From: Planctomycetota bacterium
GTDB lineage: Bacteria; Planctomycetota; MHYJ01; JACPTZ01
NCBI GenBank assembly: GCA_016192525.1
Contig: JACPTZ010000091.1
Coordinates: 62,001-126,000 of the forward strand
DNA length: 64,000 nucleotides
Direction: 5' to 3'
A program made the position numbers and the translations under genes. Below the pieces are notes generated by a model that saw only the letters and a list, made by a program, of their open reading frames with translations, was not told where the DNA came from and made no database searches. Positions 8,432 to 15,403 of the stretch are shown here, in pieces; the first letter of the stretch is position 1, and every line of letters starts with the position of its first letter.

Positions 8432-8525
8432 AGGCCGGCCTGGGAATCGAACCCAGCAACAACGGGGGTTGCCCGCCGTCCGACGGGTTTGCAGTCCGCG
8501 GGGAGCCCAGCTCCCTACACCGGCC
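8432..8525 (-). tRNA. tRNASec-like tRNA with GCA (Cys) anticodon and long variable arm
   Basis: A 94-nt cloverleaf on the minus strand. The acceptor is 7 bp (GGCCGGT with GCCGGCC), and the discriminator is U73 at 8432 with no encoded CCA. The D-stem is 5-6 bp (GGGAGC/GCTCCC) with a 3-nt loop. The anticodon loop is CTGCAAA (GCA at nt 34-36), with an A31-C39 mismatch. The variable region is 26 nt (about 8457-8482) and can pair over 7 bp with one bulge. The T arm is CTGGG-TTCGATT-CCCAG. Ordinary tRNACys has a short variable loop. Long-arm tRNAs with a Cys anticodon are known as tRNASec-like tRNACys (tRNAReC). GCA and U73 are CysRS identity elements. It precedes the TusA-MetE gene by 7 bases and follows dsrE by about 207 bases. 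Confidence 0.75.
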
Positions 8526-8625
8526 AGGACCGACCGGAGAGGGAGGACGTTCAGGTGAAGGGATGAGCGGACATGTCGTGCTCCGGGCGCCTGGCCCGGA
8601 TCATTCGTGAACGGAGAACTCCGCA

Positions 8626-8679
8626 GCCCCGAGTAGCCCCGCAGCACGTGCCGCCGGGCCTACTCGGGGCCTCGTTTTT
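8626..8679. repeat. Palindromic element, copy C (between tRNA and DsrE gene)
   Basis: GCCCCGAGTAG at about 8630-8640 and CTACTCGGGGC near 8663-8673 form an 11-bp perfect inverted repeat around GCAGCACGTGC. The left arm shares CCGCAGCCCCGAGTAGCC with copies A and B. A T5 tract follows on the plus strand, but no plus-strand gene ends here, so terminator use is doubtful. Confidence 0.5.
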
Positions 8680-8732
8680 CGGCATCTCTGGCTGCTTCCT
8701 GGGAACCGGTCAGTATTCGTGAAGAGTCCGGG

Positions 8733-9095
8733 CTAGTACGTCACGCACGGACTCCCGCCCGAGAGGAACTCCACCAGTTTGGCCCCGCCGACAATGGTCG
8801 CGCCCTCAACCAGGTTGCCCTCGTTGAGCTTGCGCTTCTTGAAACAGGGCGAGCAGACCCAGATCTTCCCGCCGGCCTTCACGAAGTTCGCCATGAGTTC
8901 CCTGAGGGGCGCAAAGGTCTCCTCATGGATGTCGTCGGCGAACCCCTTCTGAGAGAGGCGCACGCCCTCGATGCTGAGGAAGACGAGCGTCTCCTTGTCG
9001 GAGGCCGCCGCGGCATTCGCCACCACGAAGGCGACCGTCGCCCGGTCCGTGTTGTCCTTCGAGGAGGTAAGGCTCACGCAGAATCTTCCGGCCAT
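8733..9095 (-). CDS. DsrE-family sulfur-relay-like protein
   Basis: A 120-residue protein starting at ATG 9095 with GGAGGA upstream. It has the DsrE/YchN-like fold pattern: an early strand (FCVSLTSSKDNTDRATVAFVVANAAA), DKETLVFLSIEGVRL, then GGKIWVCSPCFKKRKL with two Cys at the usual active-site loop, and the closing ATIVGGAKLVEFLSGG. DsrE proteins carry sulfur (or selenium) persulfide equivalents between partners such as TusA. The upstream TusA-like gene stops 2 bases before this start (TGA-TC-ATG), so the two are probably co-translated. Together they resemble a split YedF, which is a TusA-DsrE fusion. Confidence 0.8.
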   Translation of the reverse strand: MAGRFCVSLTSSKDNTDRATVAFVVANAAAASDKETLVFLSIEGVRLSQKGFADDIHEETFAPLRELMANFVKAGGKIWVCSPCFKKRKLNEGNLVEGATIVGGAKLVEFLSGGSPCVTY

Positions 9096-9097
9096 GA

Positions 9098-9685
9098 TCA
9101 GTCCTCCTTCCGTCGAATGAGATAGACGGGGTGATTCGCCGAGACCAGCGCGTGCCCCGTCAGCCCGCACCACGCGGGCAAATCTTCAGGCGCCCCGGGA
9201 TCGCGCGCCGTGACCCTCAGGACCTCCCCGGGCTTCATCGCCCGGAGCCTGAGGCGCAGTTCGAGGACGAGGTCTCCGCAACCCATGTCGCCGGCATCCC
9301 AGTCTCCTTCGGCGCCCCGCCGCCCTTCGGCCTTCGACTCGGGACGGGCGGAATCGGGGACCTCGCAGCCAGAGCTCACGTCGGTCCCATCATTCATCTC
9401 GCACCCCCCCTCCCGCGCCGCAGTCCACTCCCAGGCGGCGTTGTAGCACTCCTGGTGGCGGATGTAGGCGACGATGTGGCGGCTCAGTCCCGGAAGATCG
9501 CGGCCGAGCCCCCTCGCGAGGCAGGCCGGGCAGCGCGGTTCGTCCTTGAACCCGAGCACGATGCTGAAGAGAACACGGTGCCCGCAGAGCGGCCCGCCGC
9601 AGCCGACGCACGGCGTCGCGCGCAGTCGATCCAGATCCGCGATCAGGGTGGCGGCCCGCACAATCCGATTCGGGGGGGGGATCAT
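9098..9685 (-). CDS. Zinc-finger plus TusA-like sulfurtransferase domain protein
   Basis: A 195-residue protein. About residues 26-60 carry a Cys-rich zinc-binding module (CVGCGGPLCGH ... CPACL). A second segment contains HQECYNAAWEWTAA. The C-terminal 75 residues are a TusA-like domain: WDAGDMGCGDLVLELRLRL, PGAPEDLPAWCGLTGHALVS, VYLIRRKE. The usual CPxP of TusA is replaced by CGDL, as in a known TusA-like subfamily. The start overlaps the YedE stop (ATGA). Nine consecutive C bases follow the ATG (ATGATCCCCCCCCC), a slippage-prone tract that could shift the frame. A role in sulfur or selenium delivery is inferred from the neighbours. Confidence 0.75.
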   Translation of the reverse strand: MIPPPNRIVRAATLIADLDRLRATPCVGCGGPLCGHRVLFSIVLGFKDEPRCPACLARGLGRDLPGLSRHIVAYIRHQECYNAAWEWTAAREGGCEMNDGTDVSSGCEVPDSARPESKAEGRRGAEGDWDAGDMGCGDLVLELRLRLRAMKPGEVLRVTARDPGAPEDLPAWCGLTGHALVSANHPVYLIRRKED

Positions 9686-10764
9686 GTCGCGACGGGCTCC
9701 GTGGGGACCGGCTCCCCCGCGCTCCGCGCGAAGAGGCCGACGACGAGGCAGAACACTATCCCGGCGACGACGGCCACCCGCCCGGCGGCGCTGGGACCCG
9801 CGGGCGTGCTCGCGAGGCCGAGGGTGTGGGCCAACGCCCCACCCGCGAGCATCCCGATGAGCACGCATCCGGCGTCGGAGTCCCCCTCGCCTGAGAGGAT
9901 CATCTGACGGACCGGACACCCTCCCGCCATCGAACCCGCCAGCCCCACCAGCAGCATCGCCAGAGTGTTCCAGAGCGCATCGGTGTGCGCGATCGGCTGA
10001 CCCTCGAAGCCGGGTTTGAACGTGCCGAGGATCGCCGACCCCGCGGCGTAGGAGAGAATCAGAGTCGCTCCCGGCAGCGCGGCCGGCAAGTCGCGGCTGA
10101 AGACGGCGTGGCGTACGAACGCGAGGGTGCAGAACCGCGCCCGTTGCAGGAGGACCCCTGCGACGAAGGCCGCCCCGAGCGACACCCACCACGGCGCATG
10201 CTGAGCCCCCGGGCCGGACTCGCTCGCCGAGACTCCGGGGAGCGGAACCAGGAGTGCGGCCAGAAGGCCCAGCGCCATCGCGGGAATCAGAAGCCCCAGT
10301 ACGGGGGACAGCGGGGCCGACCGCCCCGGCGTGAACCCGCGGCGCATGAGGGTCAGGGCGAATCCGATCCCGACCGCCAGTCCACCGAGGCCCAGCAAGC
10401 CGTTTGCGTCGCCGCCCCCAAGCCGCTGCAGCATCCGAAACGGGCACCCCAGGAAGACGAGGGCCCCGATCGAGACCCAGATCCCGAGCAGGACCTTCAA
10501 CAGCGGGGCTCCGCCCCCCCGCGGGTGAAACTCCCGGGCGAACAGGGCCGAGGCCAGAGCGCCGAGAATCACCCCCGCGATCTCCGGGCGCAGGTACTTC
10601 ACGGGGGCCGCCTGATGGAGACCCAAGGCCCCGGCCGTGTCCCGCAGGAAGCAGGCCCCGCAGAGTCCCATGTTCGGCGGGTTCCCCTGCCAGACCAGCA
10701 CGCCCATGAGCACCCCCACGAGCGCCCCGGCGACCGCCGGAAGCAGGAGATCTCTCTGGGTCAA
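9682..10764 (-). CDS. YedE/YeeE-family transporter (selenium- or thiosulfate-related)
   Basis: A 360-residue polytopic membrane protein with about ten TM segments. It carries the signature motifs of the YedE branch linked to selenium metabolism: GNPPNMGLCGACFLRD near residue 28, YLRPEIAGVILGA, ALVFLGCPFRMLQRLGGGD, ARFCTLAFVRH, QPIAHTDALWNTL and GGCPVRQMILSGEGDSD. Conserved Cys residues lie in the membrane core (C34, C37 and GCP twice), as in YeeE, which passes thiosulfate along a Cys path. TTG at 10764 is the likely start, with GGGAG 6 bases upstream. The gene overlaps the TusA-like gene. Whether the substrate is a selenium or a sulfur compound cannot be told from sequence. Confidence 0.85.
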   Translation of the reverse strand: MTQRDLLLPAVAGALVGVLMGVLVWQGNPPNMGLCGACFLRDTAGALGLHQAAPVKYLRPEIAGVILGALASALFAREFHPRGGGAPLLKVLLGIWVSIGALVFLGCPFRMLQRLGGGDANGLLGLGGLAVGIGFALTLMRRGFTPGRSAPLSPVLGLLIPAMALGLLAALLVPLPGVSASESGPGAQHAPWWVSLGAAFVAGVLLQRARFCTLAFVRHAVFSRDLPAALPGATLILSYAAGSAILGTFKPGFEGQPIAHTDALWNTLAMLLVGLAGSMAGGCPVRQMILSGEGDSDAGCVLIGMLAGGALAHTLGLASTPAGPSAAGRVAVVAGIVFCLVVGLFARSAGEPVPTEPVAT

Positions 10765-10796
10765 TCATCACTCCCGGAGGGGGAAAATCGCCCGAA

Positions 10797-11900
10797 CTAC
10801 TTCCGCTCCCTGTACGTCAACTTGCGCTCCCACCCCCTCTTCTCCTCGAGCGCGACTCCGTCCGCCTCGACGTACGCCTTGATCAGCGCGTTGAGAGGGG
10901 TGGCGGCCGCCGGCCTCGGGGAGAGGATGAGGTCGCGGCCGCGCGACCAGGTCACGCGGCGCTCCTCGATGTGGGAGAAATAGTAGTCCGCCTTCGTCGG
11001 ATCGGCGCCCGGGTACCCGCTGGGCGTCGCCAGGTCCACGAGCGTGCGGTTTTCATCGGTCAGGGGGACGTCGCGGGCAAGGATGTCCGCCGCGGAGACG
11101 TCGAGAGGGACCCACCCGGCCCCCTTGATGTAGTACTCCACCCAGCAGTGGTACGACTGGTCCTTGTCCACCCCGTCCAGGCTCGCCTTGAAGTAGGAGC
11201 CGAAGACCATCCGGGTGGGAATCCCGGAGGCCCGGGCGAGAGCGGTCCAGAGCGAATGGAAATCGGAGCAGTTACCGCACTTGTTGTCGAGGCAGTACGC
11301 GGAACTGCCGACCGGCGAGGCCTTCTTGTTCGCCGGGTCTTTCACCCAGTAGTCCACGTTGTCCAGGACCCAGTCGTAGATCCTGCGCGCGACCGCGACG
11401 GGGTTCTTCTCTTCGCCGACAATCGTCTTCTGCAGGGCGCGGATCTCGTCGTCGATGAGGATGTTCGCGTTCGGTTCGAGATACCGGGCGAACTCCCTCA
11501 TCTCCGCGGCGTCGAGGGGAGTGGCCGCTGCCGGCTCAAGCGATGTCCCCTGCTCCGTGGCGTCGAGCACAAACGTCTCGACGAAGGTGATGTCCTTCAC
11601 GGAGGGGTTTTCGACCTCGGCGAAGAGGACTTCGTTCCCCTCCGAGTCCTTCTCGATCCGGTGCGGGAAGGGCGACTCGACTTTGAAGTCGGAGACTCGA
11701 CCTCCCGGGCCGCCCTGCGGTGTCGTGAACCAGACCCGGAGCATCTTCGTCCCGTCCGGGACCGTGACCTTCAGTTCATGCCGGGCCTCGAACGTGGCCC
11801 GGCGCGGCACCGCCTTCTCGTTCGCGTGCGCGAAGGGGGAATAGGCGAGAACGAGTACGACCGGCAGCGTGGCGGCCGGCAGCAGGTGGGTGCGAATCAT
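10797..11900 (-). CDS. Exported transglutaminase-like cysteine protease-fold protein
   Basis: A 367-residue protein with a signal peptide (LLPAATLPVVLVLAYSPFAHA). The catalytic Cys-His-Asp triad of the transglutaminase-like superfamily is visible: GNCSDFHSLWTALARASGIP near residue 210, SYHCWVEYYI near 255, and WVPLDVSAAD near 270. The N-terminal half is beta-rich (ELKVTVPDGTKMLRVWF). It is first in a minus-strand series with yedE 32 bases downstream. Its function in that cluster is not obvious; it may hydrolyse or crosslink envelope peptides. Confidence 0.85.
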   Translation of the reverse strand: MIRTHLLPAATLPVVLVLAYSPFAHANEKAVPRRATFEARHELKVTVPDGTKMLRVWFTTPQGGPGGRVSDFKVESPFPHRIEKDSEGNEVLFAEVENPSVKDITFVETFVLDATEQGTSLEPAAATPLDAAEMREFARYLEPNANILIDDEIRALQKTIVGEEKNPVAVARRIYDWVLDNVDYWVKDPANKKASPVGSSAYCLDNKCGNCSDFHSLWTALARASGIPTRMVFGSYFKASLDGVDKDQSYHCWVEYYIKGAGWVPLDVSAADILARDVPLTDENRTLVDLATPSGYPGADPTKADYYFSHIEERRVTWSRGRDLILSPRPAAATPLNALIKAYVEADGVALEEKRGWERKLTYRERK

Positions 11901-12029
11901 GGCGCGTCCTCTCGCTGAAAACGAGTCCGGGCAGAAGGCCCGAGCGGGTCATGAGGGTAACATAGGAGGAACCGAAGGATCAAATCGGAAGGGGCGATGA
12001 TGGCGGGGGGGAAGTATCGGCCACACAGG

Positions 12030-12164
12030 TGTCATTCCGGGGAGGCGGCCTCCGTTCGGCCGCGACGAGGAATCCGGACCGGAAAGCCCTCCGATCCCGG
12101 GGGGATCTTCGGCCGCCGGATTCCTCGCCTCGCGCCAAGCGGAGGCGCGAGTCTCGGAATGACA
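12030..12164. repeat. MITE-like palindromic element (TGTCATTCCG ends)
   Basis: A 135-bp element with perfect 10-bp terminal inverted repeats, TGTCATTCCG and CGGAATGACA, and internal partly palindromic sequence (GAGGAATCCGG and CCGGATTCCTC). There is no coding capacity. It fills most of the gap between the transglutaminase and methyltransferase genes. Confidence 0.7.
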
Positions 12165-12179
12165 GAGTTGCTGAAGCTC

Positions 12180-12944
12180 CTACTTCCGCGCCGCCCAGTA
12201 CACATCCGTGACGTACGGCATGCCGATCTCCGCCTGGCCGCGGGTGACGGGATGGGTCTCGGCCAGTTCGCGGACGCGCCGCAGCACCTCGACGCGGCGC
12301 TCCCCGGGAAGCAGGGCCACGAAACTGATGGAGGCCACGCGATCGAGGACGGTCTGGAGGGGTCCCCTCTGGAGGTGCGGAAAGTGCCGCTCCTCGAGCG
12401 GGGTGAAGAGGGCGGTCTCGCGGAAGGGCAGGCGCCACTGGCCGGATTTGTAGCGGGGGGTGGCGCCGGCGTAGTCGTCGAGGATCTCGCGGAGCCGGAC
12501 GACCCACTCGACCGCGGGGTCCCACGTGTTCCAGATCAACCCGAGACGGCCGCCCGGCTTGAGCACGCGGTGGATCTCGGCGAGGGCGGCTCCGGTGGCG
12601 AACCAGTGGAAGGCCTGGGCGGCCACGACGGCGTCGGCGGCGGACGAGGGGAGCGTGGTGGCCTCCGCCGCGCCGTCGACGAGCCGGATGCCGGGGAGCG
12701 AGGCGGCAAACTGACGCCGCATCTCCTCGACCGGCTCGACGGCGATGATCGTGGCACCGCTCGCAATGAGGAGGCGGGTGAACTTCCCGGTCCCGGCCCC
12801 GAGGTCGATCACCGTCCGGCTCGGATCGAGACGGAGTTCCCGGAGAAGGCACTCCACCCCCTCGAGCGGATAGTCCGGCCGCCCCCGATCATAGAGACCC
12901 GCGGCCGACTGGAACCCCTTCGCGGCGGTTTCGTGGATGGGCAT
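12180..12944 (-). CDS. Class I SAM-dependent methyltransferase
   Basis: A 254-residue UbiE/Tam-like methyltransferase: motif I VIDLGAGTGKFTRLL near residue 45, the acidic end of strand 2 in IIAVEPVEEM, DAVVAAQAFHWF, and HRVLKPGGRLGLIWNTWD as the post-III motif. AAGLYDRGRPDYP at the start is typical of small-molecule methyltransferases of this type. The substrate is unknown. The gene is flanked on both sides by related MITE-like palindromes (12030-12164 and 13028-13170), so it sits in a small repeat-bounded module. Confidence 0.85.
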   Translation of the reverse strand: MPIHETAAKGFQSAAGLYDRGRPDYPLEGVECLLRELRLDPSRTVIDLGAGTGKFTRLLIASGATIIAVEPVEEMRRQFAASLPGIRLVDGAAEATTLPSSAADAVVAAQAFHWFATGAALAEIHRVLKPGGRLGLIWNTWDPAVEWVVRLREILDDYAGATPRYKSGQWRLPFRETALFTPLEERHFPHLQRGPLQTVLDRVASISFVALLPGERRVEVLRRVRELAETHPVTRGQAEIGMPYVTDVYWAARK

Positions 12945-13027
12945 GACCCGCTCCTATACGCGGGCCGGTGGGCGGCGTCAATGATCTCGATCGGGTGTCG
13001 CACGCCGGAGGCGTAGAAATCGGCGCG

Positions 13028-13170
13028 TGTCATCCCGAGGAGCCGCCCCCGTAGCACGTGCTGCGGGGCGACGAGGGATCTGATGGCCGTCGCCGCATCT
13101 CGCGAATCGGCCCCGTGCACTGCAGATTCCTCGCGTCGCGCCAAACGACGGCGCGACGCTCGGAATGACA
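13028..13170. repeat. MITE-like palindromic element (TGTCATCCCGAG ends)
   Basis: A 143-bp element with TGTCATCCCGAG at the left and CTCGGAATGACA at the right, imperfect inverted repeats. It includes GTAGCACGTGCTGCGGGGC, also seen near 890 and 8650, and CGACGAGGGATCT, also seen at 43790. Confidence 0.65.
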
Positions 13171-13183
13171 CTTCATGGAATGG

Positions 13184-14470
13184 CTATCCCCCCCACGCCT
13201 CAAGCCTCTCCACCGCCCGCTCCAGCGTCTCGCGACGCTTGCAGAAGCAGAATCGGATGAGGTGGGCCCCGTCCCCCGGCGGGTGGTGGAAAGAGGAGCC
13301 CGGCACCGCCGCCACGCCGGCCTCCGTGATCATTCGCCGGACGAAGGCCGAGTCTTCCGCGCGATCATCGCCCGCCTTCGGGCGGATGTCGGCGAGAACG
13401 TAGTACGATCCCCGGGGCCGTTCGGCGATCCGGAACCCGGCCGACTCGAGACCGTCGCACAGAATCCGCCGCCGCACGGCATATTCAGCCCGCTGCGCCT
13501 CGTGATAGGAGTCATCGAAGTGAAGCGCGGTCACCGCGGCCGCCTGGAACGGGGCCGGGGAGCAGACGACGAGATAGTCGTGGATCTTGCGGATGGCATC
13601 CGTGAGCGCGGGCGGGGCCACGGCCCAGCCCACCCGCCACCCGGTCACGGCGAAGGTCTTGGAACAGGAGGAGATGGTGATCGTGCGGTCTCGCATCCCG
13701 GGTCGTGTCGCGAGCGGGAGGTGTGTCGCCCCGTCGTACGTGAGCGTCTCGTAGATCTCGTCGGTGATCGCGATCGCGTCGTGCTCGCGACAGCAGGCCG
13801 CGATGAGATCGAGTTCCCCGGCGGTGAAGATCTTGCCGGTGGGGTTGTTCGGGGTGTTGACGATGACGGCCTGGGCCGCCCCGGCACGGGCGGACGAGCC
13901 GCCCGGGCCACCCGGGGCGGACGAGCCGCCCGGGCCACCCGGGGCGGACGAGCCGCCCGGGCCACCCAGGGCGGACGGGTCGCCCGGGCCACCCTGTCCC
14001 GCGAACGCGGCGCGGAGGGAGTCGGGATCGAGTCTCCAGTCCGGCCAGGCGAGGCGGACCAGTCGGGTCTCCGCCCCGGCGATGACGGCCGCGGGGCCGT
14101 AGTTCTCGTAAAATGGTTCGAAGGCCACCACGCGTCCGCCCGGATCGACCGTCGCGAGGATCGCGGAGACGAGCGCCTCGGAGGATCCGCAGGTAATGGT
14201 CACTTCGCGTTCGGGATCGACGGCCATTCCGTACCGGCGCTCATACCAGGCGGCGACGGCGGCACGGGTCTCGGCGAGTCCCCAGGTGGTGGCGTACTGG
14301 TTGCGGTCCCCCTCGATCGCTGCGATCGCGGCCTGCTTGAGCGCGGCGGGAGTTGGAAAGTCGGGAAATCCCTGGGCGAGGTTGATGGCGTTGTGGGCCG
14401 TGGCGAGGCGGGTCATCTCGCGGATGACCGACTCGCCGAAGCCGTTCGTTCGCGCGGCGGGGCGGGGCAT
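13184..14470 (-). CDS. PLP-dependent aminotransferase, class I/II
   Basis: A 428-residue fold-type I aminotransferase of the methionine/kynurenine aminotransferase type. It has INLAQGFPDFPTP near the N-terminus, TCGSSEALVSAI for the phosphate cup, VNTPNNPTGK, AITDEIYETLTYD with the Asp/Tyr pair, and the PLP lysine in SCSKTFAVTGWRVGW. The C-terminal Arg is likely in LIRFCFCKR. The small domain and length are normal except for a Gly/Ser/Pro insert (GGPGGSSAP repeats) between the DSLRAAFAG helix and the strand leading to NTPNNPTG. The insert is encoded by four 27-bp DNA repeats. It should be a surface loop, so activity may survive. Confidence 0.88.
   Translation of the reverse strand: MPRPAARTNGFGESVIREMTRLATAHNAINLAQGFPDFPTPAALKQAAIAAIEGDRNQYATTWGLAETRAAVAAWYERRYGMAVDPEREVTITCGSSEALVSAILATVDPGGRVVAFEPFYENYGPAAVIAGAETRLVRLAWPDWRLDPDSLRAAFAGQGGPGDPSALGGPGGSSAPGGPGGSSAPGGPGGSSARAGAAQAVIVNTPNNPTGKIFTAGELDLIAACCREHDAIAITDEIYETLTYDGATHLPLATRPGMRDRTITISSCSKTFAVTGWRVGWAVAPPALTDAIRKIHDYLVVCSPAPFQAAAVTALHFDDSYHEAQRAEYAVRRRILCDGLESAGFRIAERPRGSYYVLADIRPKAGDDRAEDSAFVRRMITEAGVAAVPGSSFHHPPGDGAHLIRFCFCKRRETLERAVERLEAWGG
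13890..13995. repeat. 27-bp tandem repeat inside aminotransferase gene
   Basis: Units at 13890-13916, 13917-13943 and 13944-13970, with a partial fourth to about 13995. Each reads GCGGACGAGCCGCCCGGGCC then ACCCGGG, encoding GGPGGSSAP on the minus strand. The length is a multiple of three, so copy-number change keeps the frame. Confidence 0.8.
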
Positions 14471-14595
14471 GGGGAGGAAGGCTCCGGGGGCGGAGGCACT
14501 CTTGTATTCCGCCGGGAGGCGGGCGTCAATGAGTTGATGCTACTCCGAAGAAACTGCTTGGGAGGGGATCCGGCCTGTGTTATCCTGCATCCCGA

Positions 14596-14877
14596 ATGCG
14601 ACCCGTGGAGAGTCTCCCCATGCTTCAAACTGTTCCCGCCCGCGCACGTCGAATCTCCCCGATGGCGCGGCGCATCCTCCAGGCCATGTTGCAGCGGCCA
14701 CCCCGCCGACTGAGAGGGAAGTACATCGCGATCGAAGTGAAATCAGGGGACTTCTTCGTCGGAGAAGACTCTCTCCTGGCGGTGAAGAAGGGGCTGAGCC
14801 GATTTCCAAAGGGCTTTTTCGAGATCTTGCGGATCGGAAAACCGGCATCCCTTCGCCGGAATCGGGGAAACCGGTGA
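14596..14877 (+). CDS. DUF5678-like small protein
   Basis: Up to 93 residues; starts at 14620 or 14662 are also possible. The core GKYIAIEVKSGDFFVGEDSL followed by an amphipathic helix and FFEILRIGKP matches the short DUF5678 pattern. Such proteins are often encoded next to retropepsin-like proteases. The stop TGA overlaps the GTG start of the next gene (GTGA), implying translational coupling. A -10-like TATCCT lies just upstream near 14580. Function is unknown. Confidence 0.65.
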   Translation: MRPVESLPMLQTVPARARRISPMARRILQAMLQRPPRRLRGKYIAIEVKSGDFFVGEDSLLAVKKGLSRFPKGFFEILRIGKPASLRRNRGNR

Positions 14878-15242
14878 TCCGCGGCAAGATCAGCCCGAAT
14901 CTGGACGTTCGGGTCCCGCTGGTGCTTCACGCAAGAAGAAGGTCCACGCGGATTCGCGCCGTTGTGGACACGGGATTCTCCGAGTTTCTCGCCCTTTCGC
15001 GCCGACATCGAAGATCAATCGCGGCGCGCGCCTTGGCCAAATCCCTGTTTGAACTCGCGGATGGGAGAAAGGTCGAAGAAACGACCTATCTGGCCGAGGT
15101 GTCATTTGACGGAAAACGCCGCGAGATCGTGTTCCACTTCACGGACTCGGCGGACTCCCTGATCGGCGCCAGCCTGCTCAAGGAAAAGCGCCTCGATCTG
15201 AGGTATCGACGACGGCGGGTCACGATCCGAGACGACCCCTGA
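14874..15242 (+). CDS. Clan AA (retropepsin-like) aspartic protease
   Basis: A 122-residue protein with GTG start overlapping the upstream stop. The active-site triplet is VVDTGFSEFLAL near residue 33 (D-T-G-F-S). A short partner strand region (ELADGRKVEETTYLAEVSFDG) is followed by DSLIGASLLKEKRLDLRY, matching the (h)hG-x-x-x-L motif after the second half of the single-domain fold. Bacterial family members of this size would act as homodimers. It is paired with the DUF5678-like gene, a common arrangement whose substrates are unknown. Confidence 0.8.
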   Translation: MIRGKISPNLDVRVPLVLHARRRSTRIRAVVDTGFSEFLALSRRHRRSIAARALAKSLFELADGRKVEETTYLAEVSFDGKRREIVFHFTDSADSLIGASLLKEKRLDLRYRRRRVTIRDDP

Positions 15243-15403
15243 GAAACGCACTGGGGCATCCTGTGCGACAACCGCGGCGAGAGACGCGGCGACGGGGAGC
15301 CGGCATGGGCGAACAATCCCTGGCGCCGGGCGTAATGGTGTACGGCAGAGAGAGCGTGGCGGCGGTGAAGGCGTCGGGCGGCCGGTTCGTGAGGGGGGAA
15401 GCC

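Noticed and set aside
8432-8525. Ordinary tRNACys, tRNALeu, tRNASer, tRNATyr or canonical tRNASec
   Set aside because: tRNACys has a 4-5 nt variable loop; the anticodon GCA excludes Leu, Ser and Tyr; canonical tRNASec has UCA and an 8-bp acceptor.
8626-8690. Intrinsic terminator on the plus strand
   Set aside because: The hairpin and T5 tract look good but no plus-strand gene ends here, and the left arm belongs to a palindromic repeat family.
9098-10771. 557-codon minus-strand ORF overlapping yedE and the TusA-like gene
   Set aside because: Its C-terminal part is the TusA-like gene, but its first 360 codons are an out-of-frame reading of yedE; ATG 9685 is the sensible start.
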